The notes beneath the pieces are model-generated. The model had not been told where the DNA came from. It worked only from the letters and a program-made list of their open reading frames with translations, and ran no database searches. A DNA stretch of 64,000 nt, from NCBI RefSeq assembly GCF_000005505.3, contig NC_016132.3:58976914-59040913 (forward strand), written 5' to 3'. The DNA comes from Brachypodium distachyon (taxonomy: Eukaryota > Streptophyta > Magnoliopsida > Poales > Poaceae). This document shows positions 34,858 to 46,185 of this stretch, piece by piece (the stretch's first letter is position 1; each line of letters begins with the position of its first letter). Both the position numbers and the translations under genes were made by a program.

Positions 34858-37800
34858 TCACCGGAGCTCGGGGTGCCTGAGGAGCGTGTCGGAGAAGGAG
34901 GAGTCATCGTCGCCGCGCATGAGGCTGTCCATGACCATGTCGTGCGACCTCGCCGCCCCGGACCCGGGCGACGCCGACGCCGGGAACGACGCCGCCCTCC
35001 GCCGGCCCCCCTCCGCCTCCCGCGCCGGCGGCGGCCTCTCGAGCGCGATGGCCTCCTGGATCTCCTTCACCACCTCCGTCATGGACGGCCGCCGCCTCGC
35101 CTCCGCGTCGATGCACCGCGCCGCCGTCTCGGCGATCTTCCAGATCGAGTGCACGTCGCGGTACCCGCTGCCGGCGCCGGAGATGGAGGGGTCCACGATC
35201 GCCTCGATGTCGCCGCTCTCGTAGTAGAACTTGGCCCACGGCCCGATGTTCCGGAAGTGCTCGCCGAAGGTCATGGTCGAGATGGGCGGCCTGCCGGAGA
35301 TGAGCTCCAGCAGGATGATCCCGAAGCTGTAGATGTCGCTCTTTTCCGTCAGCTGCTGCGAGATGTAGTACCTGCATTTCATTTTATTATTACTAGAGTA
35401 CACAAAATTGCATTGCATCATTACCTATAAATAAGGCAACTATCCTCAATAAACTATATTTGCTTGATCATCAGTTAATCTTTTATCAAGGAATGAGACG
35501 ATGAATGAAACTGGACGTACTGTGGATCTAGGTATCCCAATGTGCCGCGAACGTTGGTGGAGGCATGGGACTCCTCCATGACCAACTTCGAGAGGCCAAA
35601 GTCAGAAACCTTTGCTCTCATCTGCTTGTCCAGCAGGATGTTGCTCGTCTTGACGTCGCGGTGGATGATGGACGGCGTGCACCCGCTGTGAAGGTATTCT
35701 ATCCCTTTCGCTGAATCCTCTGCGATCTCCAGGCGCTGGATCCAGGTTATGTGCTTGTCACGCCCTAGAAAAATTTAATAACTGCTCATGTCCGTTCAAA
35801 TTAACACCATCCATTCTTTCTTATTCATGTGATCAATGAATGCACAAAGGCAACAGAATCAAATTACCATGAAGATGTTCCTTCAGAGTTCCATTCATCA
35901 TGAACTCATAAACCAGAATGTTTTTGCCATCTTCATGGCAGTAACCTAGAAATGCTACCAGGTTCCTATGGTGAATTCTTGAGAGCAAAGATACCTGAAA
36001 AATTATTCATGATTGGAGTCAAGAGAATTAACATGTACTATGCCATATTCAAGGCTATAGAATAGCATTATTTCCTTGGTTTGCAAATTAAAGTACCTCA
36101 TTTGTGAACTGCTTCTTTCCTTGGTATGAATCGTTTGTTGGCACTTTCACTGCAATCTCCCTTCCATCTGGCAGCTTCCCATAGTACACTATCCCAAAAC
36201 CTCCAGAGCCAATCCTGTTTGCAAAGTTCTTGGTTGCCTCTTCGAGATCGCATAATCTGAAAGGATGAGCAGTCTCGGTGGAGATTTCGCAGGACGGCGC
36301 GCTTGACTTTTGTAACTTTTGTGCAGGCAGGGGCTTTGTAAGGTTATCTGAAACAAGAGAAAGTTTCAAACAGTTCAGAACACACATAGACAGAGAATTA
36401 AAGGCACTAGAAGAAAATATAACAAGATAAGGAGAGGAGGAGGCATCCTGCTTTGACCTTCTGGTGAGTTTTTCTTGATGTTTTTCCGCGTTAGCACACA
36501 GCAACATATGGAAACTGCAAATAACAAGGATACTCCAAGCAGTGCAGATAGAATAATGATAAGATGCCTCTTCTCTTGCTTCCCTGCTTGAAGGTGCATG
36601 TTGCCCGAGTAACTGAAAATTCAGAGTGAGTAAAATTCAGTTAGACTGCCCTTGAAGATTTAGGTGAATCGAAAGTTATCATGATTACTAGACGTGTAAC
36701 AAAAAAAAAGACATGATTAAGCTTGCTACGTCAAGGTTTCTACCACTAAACGTAGCGTAGTGTGTGTATATAAAGGAAAGAATACAAACTTTAAAATAAT
36801 GCCTCTACTTATCAGAGCCCCGGGGATGTCTCCAGATAGCTTGTTGTTCTGAAGATACCTGAAACATTGCAATTTAACCATAGGTAAGCATGTCAGAATA
36901 GTGAGCTAGTATTCTACATTGAAAACTCAGGGGTTTTCATTTATTGTCTGTGTGTTTTCAGTATTCTGTGCGAGGAAAACTGTAATTGACAGTAAACAAT
37001 TTAGTGGTTTGAAGAATGACTTACAGCTCAGTCAGCTTGGGCAAGGTGCTCAGATACGAAGGCACCCTGCCCGTCAGTTGGTTGTTCTCCAAATGACTGT
37101 ATTTTTGCAACGAGGAAAAAGAATCAGATATCCATTCATGAGAGAGAGACATAATTAATTAAAGTGCAGGCGAAAATGCAGAAATCAGGCAGCTGACTGA
37201 CATGATTGACAGGTTTGAAGCGGCACTGAGATCTGGAATCGGGCCCGTCAGCATATTATTGTCAAGTCGGCTGCAGAGAAATCAGTTTGACATGTCATGA
37301 TCAACCACTCGATCAGCACTTGGATTAATCAGAAGCAACCGAAATGAGGGAAGCTGGTTGTTACATTTGTGCTAAGCATGGCAGAGCTGCTAGTTCCGGT
37401 GGTATGCTCCCCGTCAAGTTCTTGCCTGAAAGATCTCTGTTTGACAAGTACAGAAGCTTCAGTGCAGTAGTACCAGTTAATTAAAAAGGCAGAAGCGACA
37501 ATTTCCAAGTGAATCACGACGTACGTACATGGAAACGACTCTCGGCTGTGGCTGAGAGGCAGTGCATTGGACCCAAGACCACGGCGAAGGCAAGCAAGGA
37601 TCGCCGCCTTGGACATGACCGCCGGCGAAGCTGGAAGCAAGGGCGTGCATGATAGGCGCATCAGGGGAGCCGGGGTCGATGGGGACATACTTGTAGATCT
37701 CGAAGGCGTTGAGGATGGGTCCTCTGTCGGAATCATTGGTCTTGCGGAAGGCGAAGGAGAGCACAAACGGCAGCGACACATTGAAGAAGCCCGGCTGGTA

Positions 37801-39361
37801 GAGCCTGTACTTCCCGGGGGCGTTCTCGGCGACGTCCACCGTGGGCTTGCTGACCTCCGGCAACCCGGGGATGTAGAGCTTGAACTTGCGGGTCTCGGGG
37901 GCGACGAACTCCTCGATCTCGGCGAAGTAGGAGAAGGCCCAGCCGTTCCCGGGGAACCCGTTGAGGTTGATCCGATAGGTGAGCTCGCCGAGGGAGCCCA
38001 CGACGGCCGTCTGCATCACCTTCTCCGGCGGGCGCTCGTTGGTGGCGACGGCGATTGGGTTCGCCGTGGAGACGTTGGTGGTGCCGGGGGCGGCGTCGAC
38101 GAGGTAGTTAGCCCTGCGGACGAGATCGGATTCCCAGATCCGGTCGTAGGGGTCGTCGGGGAAGCGGACGGGGGCGGCGGAGGGGGCCCCGAAGTTGATC
38201 CGGGCGGCGAGGGCGAGGAAGCTGGTGGATTCGTCGGCGGTGCGGTAGAGGCTGCCGTTGAGCGGGCGGAGCTCGAGGGCGGAGATGAAGGGCTGCCCCG
38301 TGGTGGCGTTGGAGAGGCAGACGGAGAGGGAGTCGGAAGCGGCGAGGACGATGGATTCGCGGGTGAGGATCCGGGTGTCGTCGTAGATGACGATGGTGGA
38401 CCAGCGGGTGGCGCCGAGGTAGAGGTCGAACTCCGGGAAGACGGACTCGTCGGAGGAGCTGCTGTTGAGGAGGAAGTCGGCGTAGAGGAAGGAGGCGCGG
38501 AGGAGGTAGCGGGTGCGGGTGGTGACCTTGAGCGTGTAGCAGTACTTGTTGCCGTCCGCCGGGAAGTAGCGGAGAGTGCTGTACTGGGCGCTGCTGCTCT
38601 GTGGAGAGGAGGAAGAAGAAGATTGGGGGATAGAGAAGGGGGTGCCGGAGTCGATGAGGCCGGCGTCGGAGGTCCACTGGAGGCCCAGCGAGTCGGTGTA
38701 GTTGGCGGCGCCGCCGCAGTCGATGCTCAAGAAACCTGCATGCACCGGCGGCCATCGTTATTCCTCCTAGGCTAGCTACCTCAATTCCTTCATTGAAATG
38801 GACAATTAGCTTAGTGATCGATCTAGCTAAGCTAAGCTAATTATTCAAAAATAACTGATTAATTAGAGGCACAGTATACGCGGTGCTAGTACAGTACTAC
38901 GTACATTTGCAAGCATTGAAAATGGTGTACTACGTACAGTACTACTGAAGGCTGTACAATACTGGGCCTTAATTACTGTCCCATGTTTAATCTAGTGTCA
39001 TTTGCAATAACAGCTTATGCAGTGCAGACGTTGATGGAATCCATGAATGAGCTAGTTAATGTCATGTTTGATTTCTGGAGTGAATTTCAGTCGCACAAGC
39101 ATGATCGATCCACAGAGTTTTTGGATTTCAGGTCAGAGATGTGTACGTGTTTGAACAGACCGACAGGTTGAGAGGCCAAGAAGAAGAACATACTGTAAAT
39201 TATAAGGCAGGCTGAACCAAACAAAGAAAAAAGAAGATGGAATGAGAGAGTATAGATGGATCACCAGGCATCTGCGCGAGCGAGACGGCGGGGAAGAAGC
39301 CAAGCAAAAGCAGCACCAAAATCAGCAGCCCAAGCCGTGCTGCTGTTGGAGGAGCAGCCAT
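34858..39361 (-). CDS. Malectin-like LRR receptor kinase (SHR5-like, LRR-I group)
   Basis: Eleven exons: 39361-39265, 38735-37529, 37436-37365, 37270-37202, 37096-37025, 36858-36790, 36612-36458, 36347-36097, 35994-35868, 35764-35521, 35371-34858, giving 958 aa. A signal peptide (about 1-29) is followed by a malectin-like domain (about 33-390) starting [18 protein letters not shown]. Three LRR-type exons of 69-72 bp follow, with [41 protein letters not shown] and [15 protein letters not shown] membrane helix is at about 546-568. The kinase has [12 protein letters not shown], the Lys in [18 protein letters not shown] and SDFGLSKL, so it is an RD kinase likely to be active. It should act at the plasma membrane; the ligand is unknown. 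Relatives include At1g67720-type and sugarcane SHR5. Confidence 0.93.
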
Positions 39362-40958
39362 GATTTTCTTCTCAATTCTATCTCTCCGCTTCTTCTTCTT
39401 GGATGGGATAGATGATAGATGGATCTATGGACGATGAGCAAGGAGCTGCGGCTCCAAGCAGGAAGCAAGCAGCAGCTTTGGACTGGCTAAGTAACTACTG
39501 CTAGCTAGGAAGAAAGAAAGCGGCAGCTTTGGGTGTGAAGAGCAATAAGCAAAGCGATCGTCCAAAAGCAAAGCACCTATAGCCAGCCGTCAGTCACTGA
39601 CTCACTGTCTGCCTTGGCTGCAACTGTAAAGAAAAGATGTGATGGGGGATGGATTCTGCTTTCAGACTTTTTGGGACCCGATGGAGGAGCCCACTCGCCT
39701 GTCAAATTTTAACTCTCTTCTCTTAACTACTAAGCATGCAACCATGGATTCCAATTATACTACTCCAAACTGCTAACCAGTTCTTGTGTTCCACCACGAT
39801 TGCGTTGCATATATACTTGCAAACACATGCATGGATACGAATTTGCGCGGGTGTCAATCAGGAAAAACGTAGTAATTCTTATTATTATTTTCATGTCTTG
39901 ATTTAGTACTCGATACTCCCATCGATTAAAAGCAAGTCAAATTAAGATAGCACTGGTTCTGGCCGGGAGCTGATGTGTGTGATTAAAAGCAAGTCAAATT
40001 AAGATAACAAAAGCAGCAGCACTAGCTAGAACTATTACTGTAGTATATATAGTAATGATATACATAAAGGCAGCATCCACACTTGGTAGTAGCAAGCACA
40101 TGAGAGATTGGGAAAGGTCTTCTTCCACCTTGCTTACTAGAGCATGCAAACCAAGTCAAGTAAACATGCTTAGCTTTCCTCTCCCATCGAATCAACCATG
40201 CGTGCCAACAAAACATCTGTGCTTTACATGCACAGGAAAATTCGCTATGGATTGGAACGGACCAGCTGCCTTTTCATCTGCCCATGCTCTCGCTAACTCT
40301 TCACACCCAGCTTACACTGAGTTCAGACTAATTAGCTACTGTGACACTGTGTCTAGGGGCCAGCCGCAGCCATTCCAATGCCAGTGCCACCAGCATCATT
40401 CATAACAGCATTCTCAGCTCTGGCTATTACTAGTTGCACTACATTACCATCATTATAAAAACTAGCAAAGGCATGCGTGATCATCTCACTACATACATAG
40501 ACAACCACAACAGCAGCAGCAATAACACCATGGGGACATGATATCCAGTTCTCAGCACAGTTAATTTGACAGATAAACCAAACTATTTAAGTACAGGTCA
40601 GCTTACAACAGCAACAACAATGCATAAACTATTTTAAGTACAGGTCAGCTTACAACAGCAACAACAATGCATGTTTTCACAACCACATTATACAACGGCA
40701 TCATCGACCACATGGAACCTCCAAAAAGAGACTGTGTCTCTATCAATGTAAGCTCTACCACCACCTAATATTTAATACCTTTTTACTCTCTCTCTCTCTG
40801 ACCACCTTCACCTCATTCACCACCTGAAAAAAAAAGAGATAACAACACAAACATTATATTTACATATATATGCCAATACAAGAAAACAGGGCTGTATCGT
40901 TACACAGGAAGCAGGAACGAATCGAAACCAATTTACCTCTCTGGGTGTCCAACATCTT
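39362..40958. other. Receptor kinase promoter and PWWP gene 3' flank
   Basis: Upstream of the receptor kinase the sequence is AT-rich with many short purine runs. The 3' flank of the PWWP gene holds a perfect-looking 46 bp tandem duplication at 40580-40672. No gene or RNA gene is recognised. Confidence 0.5.
40580..40672. repeat. Two-copy tandem duplication, 46-47 bp
   Basis: The unit begins AAACTATTT(T)AAGTACAGG and ends AACAACAATGCAT. The copies differ only by one extra T, so the duplication is recent. It lies about 290 bp past the PWWP stop, probably within its 3' UTR. Confidence 0.85.
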
Positions 40959-43900
40959 TCATGCCCCTTGCTGAGGCCCGTTTCCTGAAGCAGAAGTGCA
41001 CGGGAAGTCGGTGAGGCGGAAGCTCACGAGGGCTGGTCCGAGCGCCGTCATCTTCCCTGCGGCTCCAAATGCCGCCTCTGCATCCATGCGCCTCTTGAAG
41101 ATCACCTGGGCACAGTTGGCATTGTCCGCAATATCTATCTTGGCTTCGTTCACAGGCCCGTACTGGCTGAAGATCTTGATAAGGTCACTGCGTGACGGAA
41201 CGGCACTTGCCCTGCCGAAGTTCATTACTAGTCCGGCAAGCGATGGATTTTCCGCTTCTTCAGCATTTAGATCGTCCCCGTTCACCACGCTTGCTTTCGT
41301 CTCGGCCTTCCCGTTCTCCATGTTATCTTTTTTGGATTCAACACTTGGTTCCTCCACATTTTCCACAGAAACTGGCAGCTCCTTGGCAACTTCCTCACCG
41401 TGCTGTTCTTTCTTGCTTGTTTGGCTCTTGCCCTTGTCTTTGTTCTTTCTCAGACCAGATAGCGGCTCCTCCACATTAATGAGGATGTCAGCCCAATAAT
41501 CATCCTTCATATGATCAGCTAAGACTGGCTCTGATGGATTCGGCTCAGTGATTGTTGCATTCTCAGTCTCAGGTATCTCCTCATCGGCATGGGGACTGGA
41601 AGCATGGTTCTCACTGTCTGTTGCCTTCTCAGCTATCATCTCCACATCAGAATTGGAAGCACATAGGCTCTTCCTAAAATCAGTAAAGAAGCTAACAATT
41701 GCAGGGGAGATTTTGCTTATCTTCTTAACATTACCTGCTGCTAGACGAAGCTGTGACAGCATTTCACCACAAGACAGGGAGTCTTCTAATGAGGCATCTT
41801 TCTTGCCCTTATTCAGCTTCACAGAATGCATAGACTTGTCTGAAACAGTTATCTCTCTGTTTTTAGCCCTGCGCGATCTCGTTTGAGATGCTTCATCATT
41901 AGCTTCGACAACAGGAGATGTCTGTGACTTTTCTCTAGCAGGTTTGCCCGTTAGCTCTCCAGCTTTTGTGGACTTCTTACGAGAGAGAGGTTGCGACTGG
42001 GAAGACAAATCCCCCAATGTGTCGAGCTTCTTTCTTTTCCTAGTTTTCATTGTATCCGCCGTATCACGGTCAGGATCCTCGGGTTTCTCAGTTGATGCAG
42101 GCAAAGAACGCTTCACTCGAGCCTTGCCCTTACCACCAGTTGAAGGATTAGGAGTATCTGTCTCTACCATAAGTTCAGAAAGTTTCTTCTTCTTCCTGCC
42201 ATGCTCTGAGATTGAGATGGGTGCGTTGTTAGCTACTGAGCTTTCACCACGCCCCGACCTTTTCTTGCCAGGAGAAGCAGAATCCTTAGCACTGCCGTCT
42301 GCAAGTCCATCCCTGTCCTCTGTGATTTTATCCTTCTGGCGTGCAGACCTTGCTCTACGCCCAAGATTGCTCTCCTTTAGCAAAGCAGCATCGTTGTTTT
42401 CACCTTTCATGGTTTCACCAGGGCCATCCTCATTTAGCCCTTTTAAACCTTCCAAAGCCTCTTCGATCTTCTGCGCAGACCTTAGTCTACGCCCTGATTT
42501 GCTCTCATTCAGAACGCCGTCCACAGCCTTCTCATCTGGCAAATTGCTGCCACCAACTGTTTCAAGACTATCTGCATCTCTGGAGGTATCTTTCTTCTTC
42601 TTTGCTGAACTCTTACTACTCTTGGACTTCATTTTCTTGCTCAATGTACCATCTGTGGCCCCTCCACTGGGCGTCGAACTGTCCTCACCAGTGGCATCCT
42701 CCTTAGCAGGCTCTGGTACAGACTCCCTCTTATCTGCATCCTTGGAGGTTTCTTTCTTCTTCTTCTTCGATGAACTCTTACTAATCCTTGACTTCCTTTC
42801 CTTGCTCAATGTATCGCCTGTCGCCACCTTACTTGGCATAGAGTTGTCCTCATTTGTAGCCTCTTCGTTTCCAGGCTCTGGTTGAGACTCCCTCTTATCT
42901 GCATCTCTGGAGGTGTCTTTCTTGTTCTTCGCTGAAACCTTCATATGTCTTGACTTCCTTTCCTTGCTACTGGACATAGAGTTATCTTCAACCATGCCCT
43001 CTTTCTTTGCAGGAGCTTCACTCTTATCTGCATCTTTGGAGATTTCTGTCTTCTTCTTTGCTGAACTCTTCCTGGTCACACGACTGCCCTCTTCCTTTGC
43101 AGGCTCTGGTAGAGCCTCTCCCTTGTGCGATGAGCCCCCACCACGTTTCGATTTATTCTCCTTGCTCGAAACATCATCCGCACCTCTTTTCTCCATCCGT
43201 TTCCTCTTTGTGTGTGGGACTGCCTCAGCAACATTCTCAATACCCTCGAAGAAAACAAACTCAGGGAGTTCCCTTGCCCCCCTCCATCGATTGAATGACC
43301 TCAGCTGCGCTTTGGCGGTTGCAAGGTCGAGCCGATCAGCCCCAGCCAATGGATTCTTCCCCAGTGCTGAAATGTAATCAAGAAATGGTTTACCACGGAA
43401 CATGTCCCTGGTGTAGGCATCGTCTAGCATGGCACCATAAGCCCCTTCCCGGATACCAGTGTTCTGAATCTCCTGCTTCTTGGCAATGGTATCAGCAAAG
43501 CAGGCGCACGAGAGGCCCACCTCTATGCGACGCCCGACCTCCTGCAGCGCGGCGTCGACGGAGGACACGAAGTTGAAGATGGTGCTCTGGCCGGACAGGC
43601 GGGCGAAGTTGGCGCGGAACGGGAGCAGCGCGGAGGTGTCGCTCCAGGCGAAGGTCTTGTCCCAGAAGTAGGCGACGAGAGGGGCGCCTGCCTTGGCGTG
43701 CTGCAGCGCGAGCTCCGAAGCGTCCGCGGCGTCGAACACCTGCGCGGGCCACCAAGGGTGGCTCCGCACCTTGCACCACACCATCTCCGGCGGCGCGAAC
43801 CCGCCCTCGTGCTGGAAAGCGCAGTCGTAGCGCGCCGGGGCGCCGCCGCCGTCGTCCTCCGCCTCGTCGCCGCCCCCTTCCTTGTGCTGCTGCAGCTTGG

Positions 43901-44033
43901 GTCGGCCACGGCGAGGGCTCCTGAGAACCTCCTCGACATCCCGGCGCATGACGCGGAGGCGCGAGGGGCGCGCGGGGTCGGCGTCCTTGTTGTCCCCAGG
44001 AGCCTTCTTGGAAGCTTTGGAGCGCGTGGCCAT
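40959..44033 (-). CDS. PWWP-domain chromatin protein (PDP-like), single exon
   Basis: One exon of 1024 aa from MATRSKASKK; a second ATG at 44060 would add nine residues. An AT-hook-like RRGRPKLQ sits at about 40-48. The PWWP domain follows (about 80-150) with MVWCKVRSHPWWPAQVF, then FWDKTFAW and the helical stretch typical of plant PWWP proteins. The centre (about 270-750) is Lys/Ser/Glu-rich, disordered, with three or four related units around DADKRES-PEPA-E (DNA about 42590-43080). The last 100 residues resemble a degenerate RRM: LVMNFGRASAVPSRSDLIK and AQVIFKRRMDAEAAF. Arabidopsis relatives PDP1-3 bind methylated histone H3 and work with MSI4/5 and PRC2 in flowering control; a like role is inferred. 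The lack of introns in a 3 kb ORF is normal in this family. Confidence 0.9.
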   Translation of the reverse strand: MATRSKASKKAPGDNKDADPARPSRLRVMRRDVEEVLRSPRRGRPKLQQHKEGGGDEAEDDGGGAPARYDCAFQHEGGFAPPEMVWCKVRSHPWWPAQVFDAADASELALQHAKAGAPLVAYFWDKTFAWSDTSALLPFRANFARLSGQSTIFNFVSSVDAALQEVGRRIEVGLSCACFADTIAKKQEIQNTGIREGAYGAMLDDAYTRDMFRGKPFLDYISALGKNPLAGADRLDLATAKAQLRSFNRWRGARELPEFVFFEGIENVAEAVPHTKRKRMEKRGADDVSSKENKSKRGGGSSHKGEALPEPAKEEGSRVTRKSSAKKKTEISKDADKSEAPAKKEGMVEDNSMSSSKERKSRHMKVSAKNKKDTSRDADKRESQPEPGNEEATNEDNSMPSKVATGDTLSKERKSRISKSSSKKKKKETSKDADKRESVPEPAKEDATGEDSSTPSGGATDGTLSKKMKSKSSKSSAKKKKDTSRDADSLETVGGSNLPDEKAVDGVLNESKSGRRLRSAQKIEEALEGLKGLNEDGPGETMKGENNDAALLKESNLGRRARSARQKDKITEDRDGLADGSAKDSASPGKKRSGRGESSVANNAPISISEHGRKKKKLSELMVETDTPNPSTGGKGKARVKRSLPASTEKPEDPDRDTADTMKTRKRKKLDTLGDLSSQSQPLSRKKSTKAGELTGKPAREKSQTSPVVEANDEASQTRSRRAKNREITVSDKSMHSVKLNKGKKDASLEDSLSCGEMLSQLRLAAGNVKKISKISPAIVSFFTDFRKSLCASNSDVEMIAEKATDSENHASSPHADEEIPETENATITEPNPSEPVLADHMKDDYWADILINVEEPLSGLRKNKDKGKSQTSKKEQHGEEVAKELPVSVENVEEPSVESKKDNMENGKAETKASVVNGDDLNAEEAENPSLAGLVMNFGRASAVPSRSDLIKIFSQYGPVNEAKIDIADNANCAQVIFKRRMDAEAAFGAAGKMTALGPALVSFRLTDFPCTSASGNGPQQGA

Positions 44034-46185
44034 GGCGCTGGGCTGGGCACGAGGCAACACGACAGGGAAGGGTTAGGTCAGGGCTCTCGCTGGGGTCCGT
44101 TTGGGACCAAGAAAACAAGGACAGAAAGAGAAGAGGCGGAGCGGGGACTCGGGCGGGCTTAGAGCTGAGGACGCGCTTTCTTCCCGGACGGGCTCGAGGT
44201 CGCCGTAGGTCGCCGGAGATGGGGACTCGAGTGGGGAATCGGAAGAGGAGAATGGGAGGAGAAGAAGATGGGGGCAGCTTTGAGAATTCTGGTTAAGACG
44301 AGGACGATGGGCTAAAAACTTATCACTCTCTCTCTCTCTCGTTGCTTGTTTTGCTTGTCCTGTCTCAGGCCGAGGTTTTTGCAATTTGACCCTTTGATTT
44401 CTCCTTTGTTCTCTCAGGGCAGTGTGGTCAATCACACCTCCTATCCTTGAGATTTCATTTTTACAGATGGCAATATAAATGCATTCTTACAAAAAATAAA
44501 TGCCAGGAAATTTCACGTATAATTTAATTGATTGATTCTACTAGAAACAGATATGCAGCATTAACTTGTGATGCCTATATCTGTTTGTGGCTAAAATTAT
44601 TATAATTATTTGTTGATAGAAAGAAAAAAGATTGTTCTGTGTGCTGACTATTTGGGTTCAGATCGGCAAGAGTTGAAGGAAAAAAATGTCATTGACTCAG
44701 ATGACAGGACAGCTTCTCTAAAGGGCATTTACCTGGACATGATTATATGATTTGAGATCTTTGTTAGTCTACTCATTGTATGATTAATTTACGTTTTGGG
44801 AATTTACAACCACATCTTGTCACAATAGGAGCCTCTCATTTCCGATAACCTTAAGCATATCGGGTCTCGTTCTTCTTGGGACAACTGACCAAGCAACTTT
44901 CACCTGAAATTTGCAGCGACCCATCTCGTGATCAAGCACTTTCATCAGAATGGCCTAGGCTGAGGACAAGGTGTTCGTCCGCGTCATCACCAGCAAGAAA
45001 GAGCACCAACTTCTTATCAAGAGAGACAACCACCACACGACGAGTTAACGGAATAGAGACACCATCACCAATTACTGACCGGCCTTGGCTACCATCGTAT
45101 AGGATGATGCGATCTTTAGAATTCTCACTAGTCCAAGCAGCTACTCTTGAGAATGACCTGAGTTTGTTTGATAAATTGCCTGGTCAGGCACAGGCAAAAT
45201 TGATGGTGAGTTTGTTTGATAAATTGCCTGGTAAGGCACAGGCAAAATTGCTTGGTTGCTACCCTGAGCAACATGCATGTGTGGCTAAAGCTGCAGGGCT
45301 TGTTTGGATCAAATATCTGTATGTATGTGATTATATTCACCACTTGTTATACATGGTGAGGTTACCCATTCTCAATAGATTGATGGATATTGATACCGAA
45401 CTGAAAAATATATTATTTTTTGCAAAAATAAATTAAATCTATCACTAAATAGATACAACTGTCGACAAAATATTTTATAATTTTTGTTCAGTTCACACCA
45501 AGAACAAGGACTGCTACTAGTTCTTCCATCCATTGCTATTTTTCTCTACCAATGAGTTAGCATCGTCTACTAGTAGTACGTATATACAGCGTGGAAATTC
45601 TTCTCTTGCTGCAAGCAAAAAAGAAAAAAAAAGGGGGGATAGCAACGAAAGAAAAAACATGGGGCTGTGCTCTCACAGTCTCACGCACGTGATTCGGTGA
45701 TTGTAGCACGAAGAGTGAAGAGTTGAGCAGCTTCGACAACTAGAAATAGGATGGAAATGGAGAGAAAAAAGAGAGATTAAAGAGAGGCTGAAATCAACTA
45801 GCTCCAACAGAGGACGAACAGGACATCAAATGCAAAATTTCAATAGATCGGGTATCAGATCCAGTAGCCAACCACCGGATCTGCACACCGTAGTAGTTAT
45901 CCACCAATATTCACCACCTTCGTAGATCGATTTCTTGGTTTTCTCCTCCGTAGGAAACCCTAAATATGGGGGAAATTGGGGGATGAGAGGGGCAGCGGGA
46001 GAGTGAAAGAAGAAGGGGAAGGTGATTTTACTCAGGCACGAAGGGGTTGGAGTTGAGAGAATCACACGCCTCCAAATTTCCAGGCCTGAGTCAGGCACGT
46101 TTGGACAGGCAGGCAAAAATCTCAGGGTTGCAACCATGTCTTCAGGTCAGGCTTTTTGGCTCAGGGTGGCAACCAAACAGCCCCG
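44034..46185. other. PWWP promoter, then repeat-like spacer
   Basis: A CT/GA-rich leader runs to about 44340. The rest holds no gene I can support. A 186-codon open frame at 44876-45436 includes a 48 bp tandem duplication at 45160-45250. At 46130-46185 a terminus-like GGCTGTTTGGTTGCCACC (reverse strand) abuts the broken SKP1 relic, and a related motif GGGCTTGTTTGGATC lies near 45297. These are the typical ends of grass MITEs, but I could not define a full element. Confidence 0.4.
45160..45250. repeat. 48 bp tandem duplication
   Basis: Two copies of GAGTTTGTTTGATAAATTGC followed by CTGG(T)(C/A)AGGCACAGGC start at 45160 and 45208. They differ at a few positions. In the plus frame each encodes LFDKLPG(Q/K)AQAKL, but there is no sign the frame is real. 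Confidence 0.8.

Noticed and set aside
37567..38775. 402-codon plus-strand open frame
   Set aside because: It is the antisense shadow of the GC-rich malectin-like exon; the translation is low-complexity Gly/Glu/Val without a domain.
41944..42885. 313-codon plus-strand open frame
   Set aside because: Antisense of the Ser/Lys-rich part of the PWWP protein, which makes a Leu/Phe/Ser-rich mirror frame.
44876..45436. 186-codon frame as a protein gene
   Set aside because: Its only structure is a 48 bp tandem duplication, and part of it resembles repeat termini; no domain or gene signals.
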